A program made the translations under genes and the position numbers. A stretch of 5,967 bases of DNA from Ruminococcaceae bacterium UBA7067 (GTDB lineage: Bacteria > Bacillota > Clostridia > Oscillospirales > Acutalibacteraceae), in NCBI GenBank assembly GCA_002493755.1, contig DKZT01000028.1, positions 22,553 to 28,519 on the forward strand, in the 5' to 3' direction. This document shows, one piece after another, positions 1-5,836 of the stretch; the stretch's first letter is position 1, and every line of letters starts with the position of its first letter. The notes beneath the pieces were generated by a model that was not told the DNA's origin, did not search any database, and saw only the letters and a program-made list of their open reading frames with translations.

Positions 1-5
1 ACAAA

Positions 6-40
6 GCGGCGGCTTCAAATGAAGCCGCCGCGGATTTTTT
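6..40. terminator. Probable bidirectional intrinsic terminator
   Basis: A perfect 11-bp stem (GCGGCGGCTTC at 6-16 pairing with GAAGCCGCCGC at 21-31) closes a 4-nt AAAT loop. On the plus strand it is followed, after GGA, by a run of six T (35-40), so it can end a rightward transcript coming from outside the window. On the minus strand it begins 17 bases past the stop codon of the dockerin gene, is preceded by an A-run and followed by TTTGT before the window ends. It is therefore well placed to end the dockerin mRNA too, although the visible minus-strand T-tract is short and interrupted. The structure is seen directly; use in both directions is inferred. Confidence 0.8.
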
Positions 41-48
41 GTGAAGAT

Positions 49-777
49 TTAAATTATATCAATTACGTTTGCAATTTTCTTCTGTACTGTTATAGCGTCT
101 GCGATTGTAATATTGCCGTCGCCGTTAACATCTCCGAGAGAATACTGAAGCTCGTTTAAATCCGAAACATTTGCAATCTTCTTCTGGAGAGAGATTGCGT
201 CTGCAATACTTATGTTCTTATCGGTATTTACATCGCCGAGCGAATAGCCGTCGATAAGAATTTCAAGATTAATCTTGCCATAATCAAGCAACGAGCTTAC
301 AGTTTCGTCATTTGCGTAAATTTCCTGAATGTCCGCGTCAAAGCTTGTAACGCCAGAGGTAGTTACATCAAAGGTAACACCCGCAAGAAGCTTTTTGGAG
401 GATAAGTCATAGCCGCCTGAAGCGGAGGCGTCCATTGCGCTGGTAAGGAAGTGACCGTCGCCGAGCTTTGACGGGTGAAGATTGAAAAGCCAGCTGCCTG
501 TGGTGAATTCGGTGTTTATTACCTCGTTTTCAGCGTCGGCAGTATACTTCATTGCAGCAGGGTCATAGCTGAGATGAGCCTGCGTACCCGAGCTTATATT
601 GGTGGGTGAGGAAGCGTCAAGCGAAACATACATATTTGCTGTTATAACCTGTCCTCGCTTAGCGTTTACGGACTTTGAGTAGGAAGGAAGCTCTCCGGCG
701 GCAGAAGCGGCGTAAACAGCCGAGCAGCTCAGAGTTGCTGCAGCCAAGGCGACAGCGATTACTTTTTTTAATTTCAT
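49..777 (-). CDS. Secreted cohesin-like plus dockerin protein
   Basis: Predicted 242-residue exported protein of a cellulosome-like system. Residues 1 to about 23-26 form a signal peptide: MKLKK, a hydrophobic A/V/L stretch, then cleavage sites VYA or ASA. Residues about 37-173 look like a cohesin-type beta-sandwich, with the hallmarks LSYDPAAMKY (strand followed by YDP), a central GHFLTSAMDAS stretch, and LLAGVTFDVTTSGVTSF near its end. After a very short linker (ILIDGY) comes a type I-like dockerin with two calcium-binding F-hand repeats, GDVNTDKNISIAD (from residue 181) and GDVNGDGNITIAD (from residue 215); ligand positions 1, 3, 5, 9 and 12 are filled in both. No catalytic domain is present, so a structural or adaptor role is inferred. 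The ATG at 777 is preferred over an in-frame upstream start at 834 because AGAGGTG lies 7 nt before it and the signal peptide starts there; 834 would also lie upstream of the predicted promoter -10. The dockerin is certain, the cohesin assignment moderate: another carbohydrate-binding-like beta-sandwich is possible. Confidence 0.85.
   Translation of the reverse strand: MKLKKVIAVALAAATLSCSAVYAASAAGELPSYSKSVNAKRGQVITANMYVSLDASSPTNISSGTQAHLSYDPAAMKYTADAENEVINTEFTTGSWLFNLHPSKLGDGHFLTSAMDASASGGYDLSSKKLLAGVTFDVTTSGVTSFDADIQEIYANDETVSSLLDYGKINLEILIDGYSLGDVNTDKNISIADAISLQKKIANVSDLNELQYSLGDVNGDGNITIADAITVQKKIANVIDII
64..135 (-). other. Dockerin F-hand repeat 2
   Basis: Encodes the C-terminal calcium-binding repeat of the dockerin, from GDVNGDG to QKKIANV. 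Asp, Asn, Asp, Thr and Asp occupy loop positions 1, 3, 5, 9 and 12. It matches the first repeat (166-237) at 19 of 24 residues, including the helix positions normally contacting cohesin (Ile-Ala at 10-11, Gln-Lys-Lys at 17-19). Confidence 0.85.
166..237 (-). other. Dockerin F-hand repeat 1
   Basis: Encodes the first dockerin calcium-binding repeat, from GDVNTDK to QKKIANV. All calcium-ligand positions are retained (Asp1, Asn3, Asp5, Ser9, Asp12). The two repeats are 102 bp apart, start to start, and are joined by a short linker (SDLNELQYSL), the usual dockerin layout. Confidence 0.85.
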
Positions 778-784
778 TTTTAAA

Positions 785-791
785 CACCTCT
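785..791 (-). promoter_or_regulatory. Ribosome binding site of the dockerin gene
   Basis: Read on the minus strand this is AGAGGTG, 7 nt before the ATG at 777. It decides the start: no comparable site precedes the in-frame upstream ATG at 834. Confidence 0.8.
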
Positions 792-825
792 TGATTTTAG
801 TATTGTGGAAAATCTTATCAATTAT

Positions 826-854
826 ATTATACAATAAAAATTTCTGTTGTACAA
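826..854 (-). promoter_or_regulatory. Sigma-A-type promoter of the dockerin gene
   Basis: On the minus strand TTGTAC (854-849) and TATAAT (831-826) are separated by exactly 17 nt. A second TATAAT overlaps the first (826-821). Upstream of the -35 box, positions about 855-900 are rich in A and T tracts and could act as an UP element. The predicted transcription start near 819 gives a leader of about 40 nt. The -35 box departs from TTGACA at two positions. Confidence 0.65.
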
Positions 855-934
855 TACTTTTGACAAAAAATGTGCGTTTCTAAGAAAAATTTGTAAAAAA
901 CTACCCGTTATTTGCCTGCTGCGCTGTGTGTTGC

Positions 935-963
935 TTGACGATAAACTGTAATAGTAATATAAT
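935..963 (+). promoter_or_regulatory. Sigma-A-type promoter of the alr-polA-ywlE-rimI operon
   Basis: TTGACG (935-940) and a perfect TATAAT (958-963) are separated by 17 nt, which is near-consensus for the housekeeping sigma factor. It is the best plus-strand promoter in the intergenic region and predicts a start near 970, hence a leader of about 105 nt before alr. No other convincing promoter is seen in the small gaps between the four downstream genes. Confidence 0.8.
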
Positions 964-974
964 TAAGGAAAGCA

Positions 975-993
975 TAAGGTCTTGAGTACCTTA
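975..993 (+). promoter_or_regulatory. Small leader hairpin upstream of alr
   Basis: TAAGGT (975-980) can pair with ACCTTA (988-993) around a 7-nt loop, close to the predicted 5' end of the operon transcript. The same CCTTAA (989-994) is also the inverted complement of TTAAGG at 963-968, but that segment lies at or before the predicted transcription start. The role is unknown; the pairing is short and may be incidental. Confidence 0.35.
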
Positions 994-1004
994 AATTCAG
1001 CGCG

Positions 1005-1038
1005 TCAGACAGGAACGGACAGGTACGTTCCTGTTTGA
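1005..1038 (+). promoter_or_regulatory. Stable hairpin in the alr leader
   Basis: Positions 1005-1017 (TCAGACAGGAACG) pair with 1026-1038 (CGTTCCTGTTTGA) over 13 bp with a single G-U wobble and an 8-nt loop (GACAGGTA). It ends 21 nt before the alr ribosome binding site. No T-run follows, so it is not an intrinsic terminator. It could be an mRNA-stabilising 5' structure, a protein-binding site or part of a cis-regulatory RNA; I do not recognise a known riboswitch class. Confidence 0.55.
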
Positions 1039-1059
1039 AGCTTGATATATATTGAAATC

Positions 1060-1065
1060 GGGAGA
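1060..1065 (+). promoter_or_regulatory. Ribosome binding site of alr
   Basis: GGGAGA lies 9 nt before the ATG at 1075 and 12 nt before a second ATG at 1078, favouring 1075. An in-frame TTG at 1042 has no such site and falls just after the leader hairpin. Confidence 0.7.
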
Positions 1066-1074
1066 AATATAAAT

Positions 1075-2265
1075 ATGATGGATTTTATCAGGAGAACCTG
1101 GGCAGAAATAAATCTTGACGCGGCAGCTCATAACTATAAAGAGATAAGAAAAAGAGCGAGCAAAAGCGCAATGCTGTGCTGCGTTATCAAGGCAGACGGC
1201 TACGGTCACGGCGCAGTTATGCTGGCGCATTTGTATGAAAAGCTGGGCGCAGACTGGTTCGCTGTTTCAAATATAGAGGAGGCTATGCAGCTTCGCTCGG
1301 CAGGGATAAAAAAGCCTGTTCTTATTCTCGGCTACACGCCTGCCGAATGCGCCGAAATGCTCAGCGAGAATAATATTTCTCAGGCTGTCTATTCGCTTGA
1401 ATATGCCGAGACTCTCAACGAGTGCGCTGAAAAAGCAGGGGTGAAAATCAAAATACACCTGAAGCTCGACACGGGTATGAGCCGAATAGGTCTTTTATGT
1501 CAGTCAAGGAGCGAGGATAATAAGGCTGTATCGGACGGCTTTAATATCTGCTCTATGCCGTCGTTTGAAACGGAGGGTGTGTTCACGCATTTTGCCGTTG
1601 CAGATGAGGGCGAGGACGGAGAGGACTTTACAATAAATCAGTTTGACAATTTTATGTATACAGTTAAAAGACTTGAGCAGATGGGTGTTAAGTTTAAGGT
1701 AAGGCACTGCGCCAACAGCGGAGCGATTGAGGATTATCCGCAGATGCACCTTGATATGGTCAGAGCAGGCATTGTGCTTTACGGTCTTGTACCGTCGGTC
1801 AAAATTAAAAATCCTCTTGATTTACAGCCGGTAATGGAATTAAAGTCGGCGGTTTCTCACACCAAAGAGATTCACCCCGGAATGACCGTAAGCTACGGCA
1901 GAACCTACACAGCCGACAAAACAGCAAGGCTTGCAACAATCCCTGTAGGCTATGCAGACGGCTATGTGCGCTCTGTTGCAAAGGACGGCTATGTTCTGCT
2001 TCACGGCAAGAGGGCGAAAATCAGAGGAAGAATTTGTATGGACCAGTGTATGGTCGATATTTCGGATATAGAAGATGTAAAAATCGGCGATGCCGCAACC
2101 GTTTTCGGCAGAGAGAAAAATGCGCCGAGCGCAGACGATATTGCAAGGTGGATTGGCACAATAAATTATGAGGTAACCTGCATAGTCGGAAAAAGAGTTG
2201 CGAGAGTTTATCTCAAAAATAACGAGGTTGTAAGTACACACACACTGCTTGACAAGGAAATGTGA
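1075..2265 (+). CDS. alr: Alanine racemase (PLP-dependent)
   Basis: Interconverts L- and D-alanine in the cytoplasm, supplying D-Ala for peptidoglycan (D-Ala-D-Ala) synthesis. The 396-residue product is close to the family's usual size. The N-terminal TIM barrel begins RRTWAEINLDAAAHNY. The PLP lysine is Lys39 in VIKADGYGHG; Arg137 lies in LDTGMSRIG; VRAGIVLYG (about 229-237) carries the arginine that contacts the pyridine nitrogen. The C-terminal beta domain supplies the second catalytic base, Tyr274 in VSYGRTY, followed by IPVGYADGY, RICMDQCMVDI and TINYEV. A slightly longer loop than usual (about residues 143-160) precedes EGVFTHFAVADE. It is the first gene of the operon; the polA start lies 7 nt after its stop. 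Two adjacent ATGs (1075, 1078) leave the start uncertain by one residue. A catabolic racemase role cannot be excluded, but the housekeeping context favours biosynthesis. Confidence 0.96.
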   Translation: MMDFIRRTWAEINLDAAAHNYKEIRKRASKSAMLCCVIKADGYGHGAVMLAHLYEKLGADWFAVSNIEEAMQLRSAGIKKPVLILGYTPAECAEMLSENNISQAVYSLEYAETLNECAEKAGVKIKIHLKLDTGMSRIGLLCQSRSEDNKAVSDGFNICSMPSFETEGVFTHFAVADEGEDGEDFTINQFDNFMYTVKRLEQMGVKFKVRHCANSGAIEDYPQMHLDMVRAGIVLYGLVPSVKIKNPLDLQPVMELKSAVSHTKEIHPGMTVSYGRTYTADKTARLATIPVGYADGYVRSVAKDGYVLLHGKRAKIRGRICMDQCMVDISDIEDVKIGDAATVFGREKNAPSADDIARWIGTINYEVTCIVGKRVARVYLKNNEVVSTHTLLDKEM

Positions 2266-2268
2266 GGA
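2264..2268 (+). promoter_or_regulatory. polA ribosome binding site overlapping the alr stop
   Basis: GAGGA begins inside the alr TGA stop (2263-2265) and sits only 4 nt before the polA ATG at 2273, a short spacing. This layout suggests translational coupling, with ribosomes finishing alr able to restart on polA. A second AAGGA at 2254-2258 is 14 nt away and less suitable. Confidence 0.6.
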
Positions 2269-2272
2269 TAAA

Positions 2273-4843
2273 ATGAAGCTATTAGTGCTTGACGGCAACA
2301 GCATACTTAACAGAGCGTTTTACGGAATAAAGCTTTTGTCAACAAAGGACGGCACGTTTACAAACGCCGTCTACGGCTTTATGACTATGCTGATAAAAAT
2401 TAAAGAGGACGTTGTGCCGGACGCGGTTGCGGTAGCCTTTGACTTAAAGGCACCGACCTTCCGCCACAAAAAATATGACGGCTACAAGGCAAACCGCAAG
2501 CCTATGCCGCCTGAGCTTGCCTCCCAGATGCCGATAATAAAGGAGCTTCTTCAAAAGCTCGGCTATAAAACGGTTGAGTGCGAGGGTTATGAGGCAGACG
2601 ACATTCTCGGTACGTTCGCAAAGGTCTGCGAGGACAACGGCAGTGAGTGCGTGCTTGCAACCGGCGACCGTGACAGCCTCCAGCTTGTGTCAGAGAGTGT
2701 AACCGTAAGGCTTGCCGCAACTAAAATGGGCAAACCCGAGGTGAGAATATATGACGAGGCGAAAATAGCCGAGGACTACGGTGTTTCGCCGAAACAGCTT
2801 ATAGACATTAAGGCGATACAGGGTGATACGTCCGACAATATCCCCGGAGTTAAGGGAATAGGCGAAAAGGGCGCAGGAGAGCTTATAAGAAAATTCGGCA
2901 GTCTTGACGGCGTTTATGAGAATATTGACAGCAGTGAAATAAAGCCTGCAATGCGCAAAAAGCTTGAGCAGGACAAGGACAATGCCTACCTGAGCCTTAT
3001 GCTCGGAGAGATTGTTAAGAATGCGCCGATTGACACCGAGCTTTCACACTATATCCCGACTGACGGCGATAAACAGGGAGCCGCCGCGCTTATGGCAAGG
3101 CTTGAGTTTTTCTCGCTTATAAAGAAGCTCGGACTTGACAAGGCTGTATCAGACAGTGCGCCTGCCGAGAGCATACAACAAGACTTTGCTCTTGTAACCG
3201 ACACGGCGGAAAATATTATCACAGCCTTGTCAAATGCCGAAAAGTATGCTCTGGCTTATGATTTTGAAAACGGCAGCGCCGCATTTGCCGCAGACGGCAA
3301 GGTTTATATTCCCGATACACAGCTTGACGACAGCTTCTACACCACTCTGTTTTCGCTTGACGCGGCTGTAATAACCGATTCGGTGAAGCCGCTTTATAAA
3401 AAGGCTGTCCAGCTCGGTACAGAGCTTAAGAAAACCGAGCTGGACACCTCGCTTGCGGCTTATCTTTTAAATCCCTCGGCAAGCTCATATGACGCCGTGC
3501 GCCTTATGGGAGAATACGGAATAGCAACTCCTCGGCTTGATACCGATAACGAGCTTGCGCCCAAGGCGGCAGGACTGCTGATTTTAAGCGGTGTTCTGCT
3601 TGAAAGGATAAAGCAGAACGGGCAGGAAAGTCTGCTTTACGATATAGAAATTCCTCTTGCTGCCGTGCTTGCGAGAATGGAGCATTACGGCTTTGCCGTT
3701 GATAAGGACGGAATAGAGGAATACGGCAAAACACTTGAAAAAACGATTGACGAGCTGCAAAACTCAATATATGACGATGTAGGCTATATTTTCAATATCA
3801 ACTCGCCTAAACAGCTCGGCGTTGCCCTGTTTGAAAAGCTTATGCTTCCTATGGGCAAAAAGACAAAAACAGGCTACTCAACAAGCGCCGAGGTGCTTGA
3901 GGGATTGCGCCCGTATCACCCGTGCATTGATAAAATCCTGAATTACCGCACGCTTGCAAAGCTCAAGTCAACCTACTGTGACGGACTGTTAAAGGTAATA
4001 TCGGAGGACGGCAGAATCCACAGCAGCTTTAATCAGACCGAAACAAGAACAGGCAGAATAAGCTCTACCGAGCCGAATTTGCAGAACATTCCCGTAAGAA
4101 CGCCGCAGGGCAGGGAGCTGAGAAAATTCTTTGTAGCGAAGGACGGCTGTGTGCTTGTAGACGCAGACTACTCACAGATTGAGCTTAGGGTGCTTGCCGA
4201 CATAGCCAAAGACGAAAATATGATACGCGCGTTCAACAACAACGATGATATTCACGCAATCACCGCCTCGCAGGTGTTTAATATGCCGCTTGAAATGGTT
4301 AATTCTCAGATGAGAAGCAGGGCAAAGGCGGTGAATTTCGGCATTGTTTACGGCATCGGCGCGTTTTCGCTGTCAAAGGATATAGGAGTTACAAGAAAGG
4401 AAGCCGACCATTATATAAAATCGTATCTGTCGCATTACAGCGGAGTAGCGGAATATATGGATAGGGTTGTTGCTCAGGCTAAGGAGTGCGGCTATGTTCA
4501 GACGATGTTCAACCGCCGCCGCTACCTGCCCGAGCTTAAATCGAGCAACTTCAATATGCGCTCGTTCGGCGAGAGAGTGGCGAGAAATATGCCTATTCAG
4601 GGCACAGCCGCAGATATAATCAAAATAGCAATGATAAGGGTTGACAGGCGGCTGAGAGAGGAAAATATGTGCGCACGGCTGATTTTGCAGGTGCACGATG
4701 AGCTTATTGTTGAAGCTCCGAATAATGAGGCTATGAAAGCGGCGATGATTGTTCAGCAGGAAATGGAGAATGCCGTGAAGCTCAGCGTACCGCTTACGGC
4801 TGACGCTTCAATGGGCGGCAGCTGGTATGACGCCAAGGGTTAA
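2273..4843 (+). CDS. polA: DNA polymerase I
   Basis: Repair and Okazaki-fragment polymerase, 856 residues, full length for a Gram-positive Pol I. Residues 1 to about 290 are the 5'-3' (flap) nuclease: LLVLDGNSILNRAFYG, VAFDLKAPTFRHKKYDGYKA, GYEADDILGTF, ATGDRDSLQL, and the helix-hairpin-helix region GDTSDNIPGVKGIGEKGAG. Residues about 300-460 are a degenerate 3'-5' exonuclease fold. Residues about 460-856 are the polymerase: TGRISSTEPNLQNIPVR, motif A DADYSQIELR with catalytic Asp632, the O-helix with Arg681, Lys685, Phe689 and Tyr693, and motif C LQVHDELIVE with catalytic Asp809. The ATG at 2273 is chosen over an in-frame TTG at 2249 because the protein then begins MKLLVLDGNS as in the family and has a GAGGA site just upstream. 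Proofreading is probably absent, as in Bacillus Pol I. Confidence 0.97.
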   Translation: MKLLVLDGNSILNRAFYGIKLLSTKDGTFTNAVYGFMTMLIKIKEDVVPDAVAVAFDLKAPTFRHKKYDGYKANRKPMPPELASQMPIIKELLQKLGYKTVECEGYEADDILGTFAKVCEDNGSECVLATGDRDSLQLVSESVTVRLAATKMGKPEVRIYDEAKIAEDYGVSPKQLIDIKAIQGDTSDNIPGVKGIGEKGAGELIRKFGSLDGVYENIDSSEIKPAMRKKLEQDKDNAYLSLMLGEIVKNAPIDTELSHYIPTDGDKQGAAALMARLEFFSLIKKLGLDKAVSDSAPAESIQQDFALVTDTAENIITALSNAEKYALAYDFENGSAAFAADGKVYIPDTQLDDSFYTTLFSLDAAVITDSVKPLYKKAVQLGTELKKTELDTSLAAYLLNPSASSYDAVRLMGEYGIATPRLDTDNELAPKAAGLLILSGVLLERIKQNGQESLLYDIEIPLAAVLARMEHYGFAVDKDGIEEYGKTLEKTIDELQNSIYDDVGYIFNINSPKQLGVALFEKLMLPMGKKTKTGYSTSAEVLEGLRPYHPCIDKILNYRTLAKLKSTYCDGLLKVISEDGRIHSSFNQTETRTGRISSTEPNLQNIPVRTPQGRELRKFFVAKDGCVLVDADYSQIELRVLADIAKDENMIRAFNNNDDIHAITASQVFNMPLEMVNSQMRSRAKAVNFGIVYGIGAFSLSKDIGVTRKEADHYIKSYLSHYSGVAEYMDRVVAQAKECGYVQTMFNRRRYLPELKSSNFNMRSFGERVARNMPIQGTAADIIKIAMIRVDRRLREENMCARLILQVHDELIVEAPNNEAMKAAMIVQQEMENAVKLSVPLTADASMGGSWYDAKG

Positions 4844-4863
4844 CTGCGAGAGGAGAATATACA

Positions 4864-5304
4864 ATGGATAAAATAAAAAGCGTTGTGTTTGTCTGCACAG
4901 GCAACACCTGCCGCAGTCCTATGGCGCAGGTGATATTTAAAAGCCTTGCCGAAAAGGCAGGACTTGACTGCTCGGTTATGAGTGCCGGAGTAGCGGTAGG
5001 CTGTGAGGGCAGACCTGCGACATTCGAGGCTGTGCAGGCGGTGTCAAGGCTCGGACTTGATTTGTCGGAACACAAAACAACAAGTATCCGCTCAATAAAT
5101 ATTGATGAGGTTGATCTGTTTGCGGCTATGACAATGGAACACGCTGATATGCTGATGAATTTGGGTGTGCCGAAAAACAGAATATATGTTATGAATATTC
5201 CCGACCCGTTCGGCGGCTCTCAGGAGGTTTACGACGAGTGCTGTAAGGCGATAAAGGAATCATCGGAGAAGCTTGTGGAGCTTATTATAAAAAACAATGA
5301 ATAA
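4864..5304 (+). CDS. ywlE: Low-molecular-weight phosphatase, YwlE-type (probable protein-arginine phosphatase)
   Basis: Cytoplasmic phosphatase of the low-molecular-weight PTP fold, 146 residues, full length. The P-loop CTGNTCRSP places the nucleophile at Cys11 and Arg17 (CX5R), and the general acid is Asp114 in DPFGGS. Bacillus subtilis YwlE, which removes phosphate from arginine in proteins marked by the McsB kinase, has the same CTGNTCRSPMA loop and the same DPFGGS segment. The Thr at position 15, where tyrosine-specific members usually have Ile or Leu, is the known specificity determinant of YwlE. Arginine phosphatase activity is therefore likely but inferred; a tyrosine phosphatase is the alternative, and arsenate reductase is less likely. 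AGGAG (4851-4855) lies 8 nt before the ATG, 20 nt after polA. The last 8 nt overlap rimI. Confidence 0.88.
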   Translation: MDKIKSVVFVCTGNTCRSPMAQVIFKSLAEKAGLDCSVMSAGVAVGCEGRPATFEAVQAVSRLGLDLSEHKTTSIRSINIDEVDLFAAMTMEHADMLMNLGVPKNRIYVMNIPDPFGGSQEVYDECCKAIKESSEKLVELIIKNNE

Positions 5305-5746
5305 TTTAGCTTTTGAAAAAATGAATCAAAGCCATATTTCTGCAATAGCCGAGATTGAGCGGCAGTGCTTTTCAAAGCCTTGGAGCGAAAATGCAATAGC
5401 CGCAGAGCTTGAAAATGATAGTGCGTATTTTTATGTGGCGCAATTAAACGGCGAGGTTGTCGGCTATATAGGAATGCACTGCGCCGCTGACGAATGCTAT
5501 ATTGCAAATGTCGGGGTGCTTAAAGAATACAGGCGAATGGGCATTGGCAGTGCGCTTGTAAAATATGCGTCAGACAAGGCGAGAGAGATGAAAATGGGCT
5601 TTATCTCGCTTGAGGTTCGTCCGTCAAACACGGCTGCGGTGAGAATATATGAGCGCATCGGCTTTGAGAGAGTAGGCTTGAGAAAAAATTTTTACTCCGA
5701 GCCTAAAGAGGACGGAACGATTATGACGCTTTGCTTTAAAGAATAA
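5297..5746 (+). CDS. rimI: Ribosomal protein S18-alanine N-acetyltransferase
   Basis: GNAT-family enzyme of 149 residues, the usual RimI length, expected to transfer acetyl from acetyl-CoA to the N-terminal alanine of ribosomal protein S18. The start FEKMNQSHISAIAEIERQCF and PWSE (28-31) are typical. The acetyl-CoA-binding motif is VGVLKEYRRMGIGSALV (R/Q-x-x-G-x-G, Arg79 to Gly84). Candidate catalytic residues are Glu106 in LEVRPSN and Tyr118 in IYERIGF. The C-terminus FYSEPKEDGTIMTL matches the RimI ending. The ATG at 5297 overlaps the ywlE stop by 8 nt. There is no close ribosome binding site (the nearest GGAG at 5277-5280 is 16 nt away), so translation is probably coupled to ywlE. An in-frame ATG at 5321 would remove the first beta strand and has no better site. 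Other GNAT substrates are possible. Confidence 0.9.
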   Translation: MNNLAFEKMNQSHISAIAEIERQCFSKPWSENAIAAELENDSAYFYVAQLNGEVVGYIGMHCAADECYIANVGVLKEYRRMGIGSALVKYASDKAREMKMGFISLEVRPSNTAAVRIYERIGFERVGLRKNFYSEPKEDGTIMTLCFKE

Positions 5747-5774
5747 AGAAGAAAGAATAAATAATAAAGAATAA
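5738..5774 (+). repeat. Three AAAGAATAA copies with 14-bp period
   Basis: AAAGAATAA starts at 5738, 5752 and 5766, exactly 14 nt apart, with diverged filler between copies. The first copy contains the last two codons and the stop of rimI (Lys-Glu-stop), so the array runs from the coding end into the intergenic region. It could be slippage or duplication of the rimI 3' end, or the edge of the repeat region that follows. Confidence 0.7.
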
Positions 5775-5778
5775 TTTT

Positions 5779-5835
5779 GGTTGCCGCAGCTTTGCGGCGC
5801 ATTCAAATGGAAAATGGAAAATTATCGTTGCAACC
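5779..5835. repeat. Nested inverted repeats after rimI
   Basis: An outer inverted repeat, GGTTGC (5779-5784) and GCAACC (5830-5835), encloses a local hairpin of GCCGCA (5783-5788) and TGCGGC (5793-5798) with a GCTT loop, plus a short direct duplication ATGGAAA (5807-5813 and 5814-5820). No T-run follows the hairpin, so it is at most a weak, factor-dependent terminator. The outer and inner stems share two bases and would compete. Confidence 0.5.
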
Positions 5836-5836
5836 C

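Noticed and set aside
720..730. Lipobox in the signal peptide (ATLSC)
   Set aside because: Thr stands at the -3 position where Leu/Val/Ile is expected, and two good signal peptidase I sites follow.
778..834. Extended N-terminus for the dockerin protein (start at 834)
   Set aside because: The extra 19 residues would precede the signal peptide, lack a ribosome binding site and lie upstream of the predicted -10 box.
860..865. TTGACA on the plus strand as a -35 box
   Set aside because: No -10-like hexamer lies 16-18 nt downstream; the 935-963 promoter is much better.
1005..1045. Leader hairpin as an intrinsic terminator or attenuator
   Set aside because: The stem is followed by AGCTTGATA and not by a T-run, and no alternative anti-terminator pairing was convincing.
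1042..1074. TTG start for alr at 1042
   Set aside because: It has no ribosome binding site and would add 11 non-family residues; the ATG at 1075 has GGGAGA at good spacing.
2249..2272. TTG start for polA at 2249, overlapping alr
   Set aside because: Pol I proteins begin close to the LLVLDGNS segment, and the ATG at 2273 has a ribosome binding site.
1840..2304. A 154-codon open frame on the minus strand, inside alr
   Set aside because: It is antisense to strongly conserved alr codons, is rich in Cys and shows no family motif or ribosome binding site. The same holds for the other minus-strand frames inside alr, polA, ywlE and rimI.
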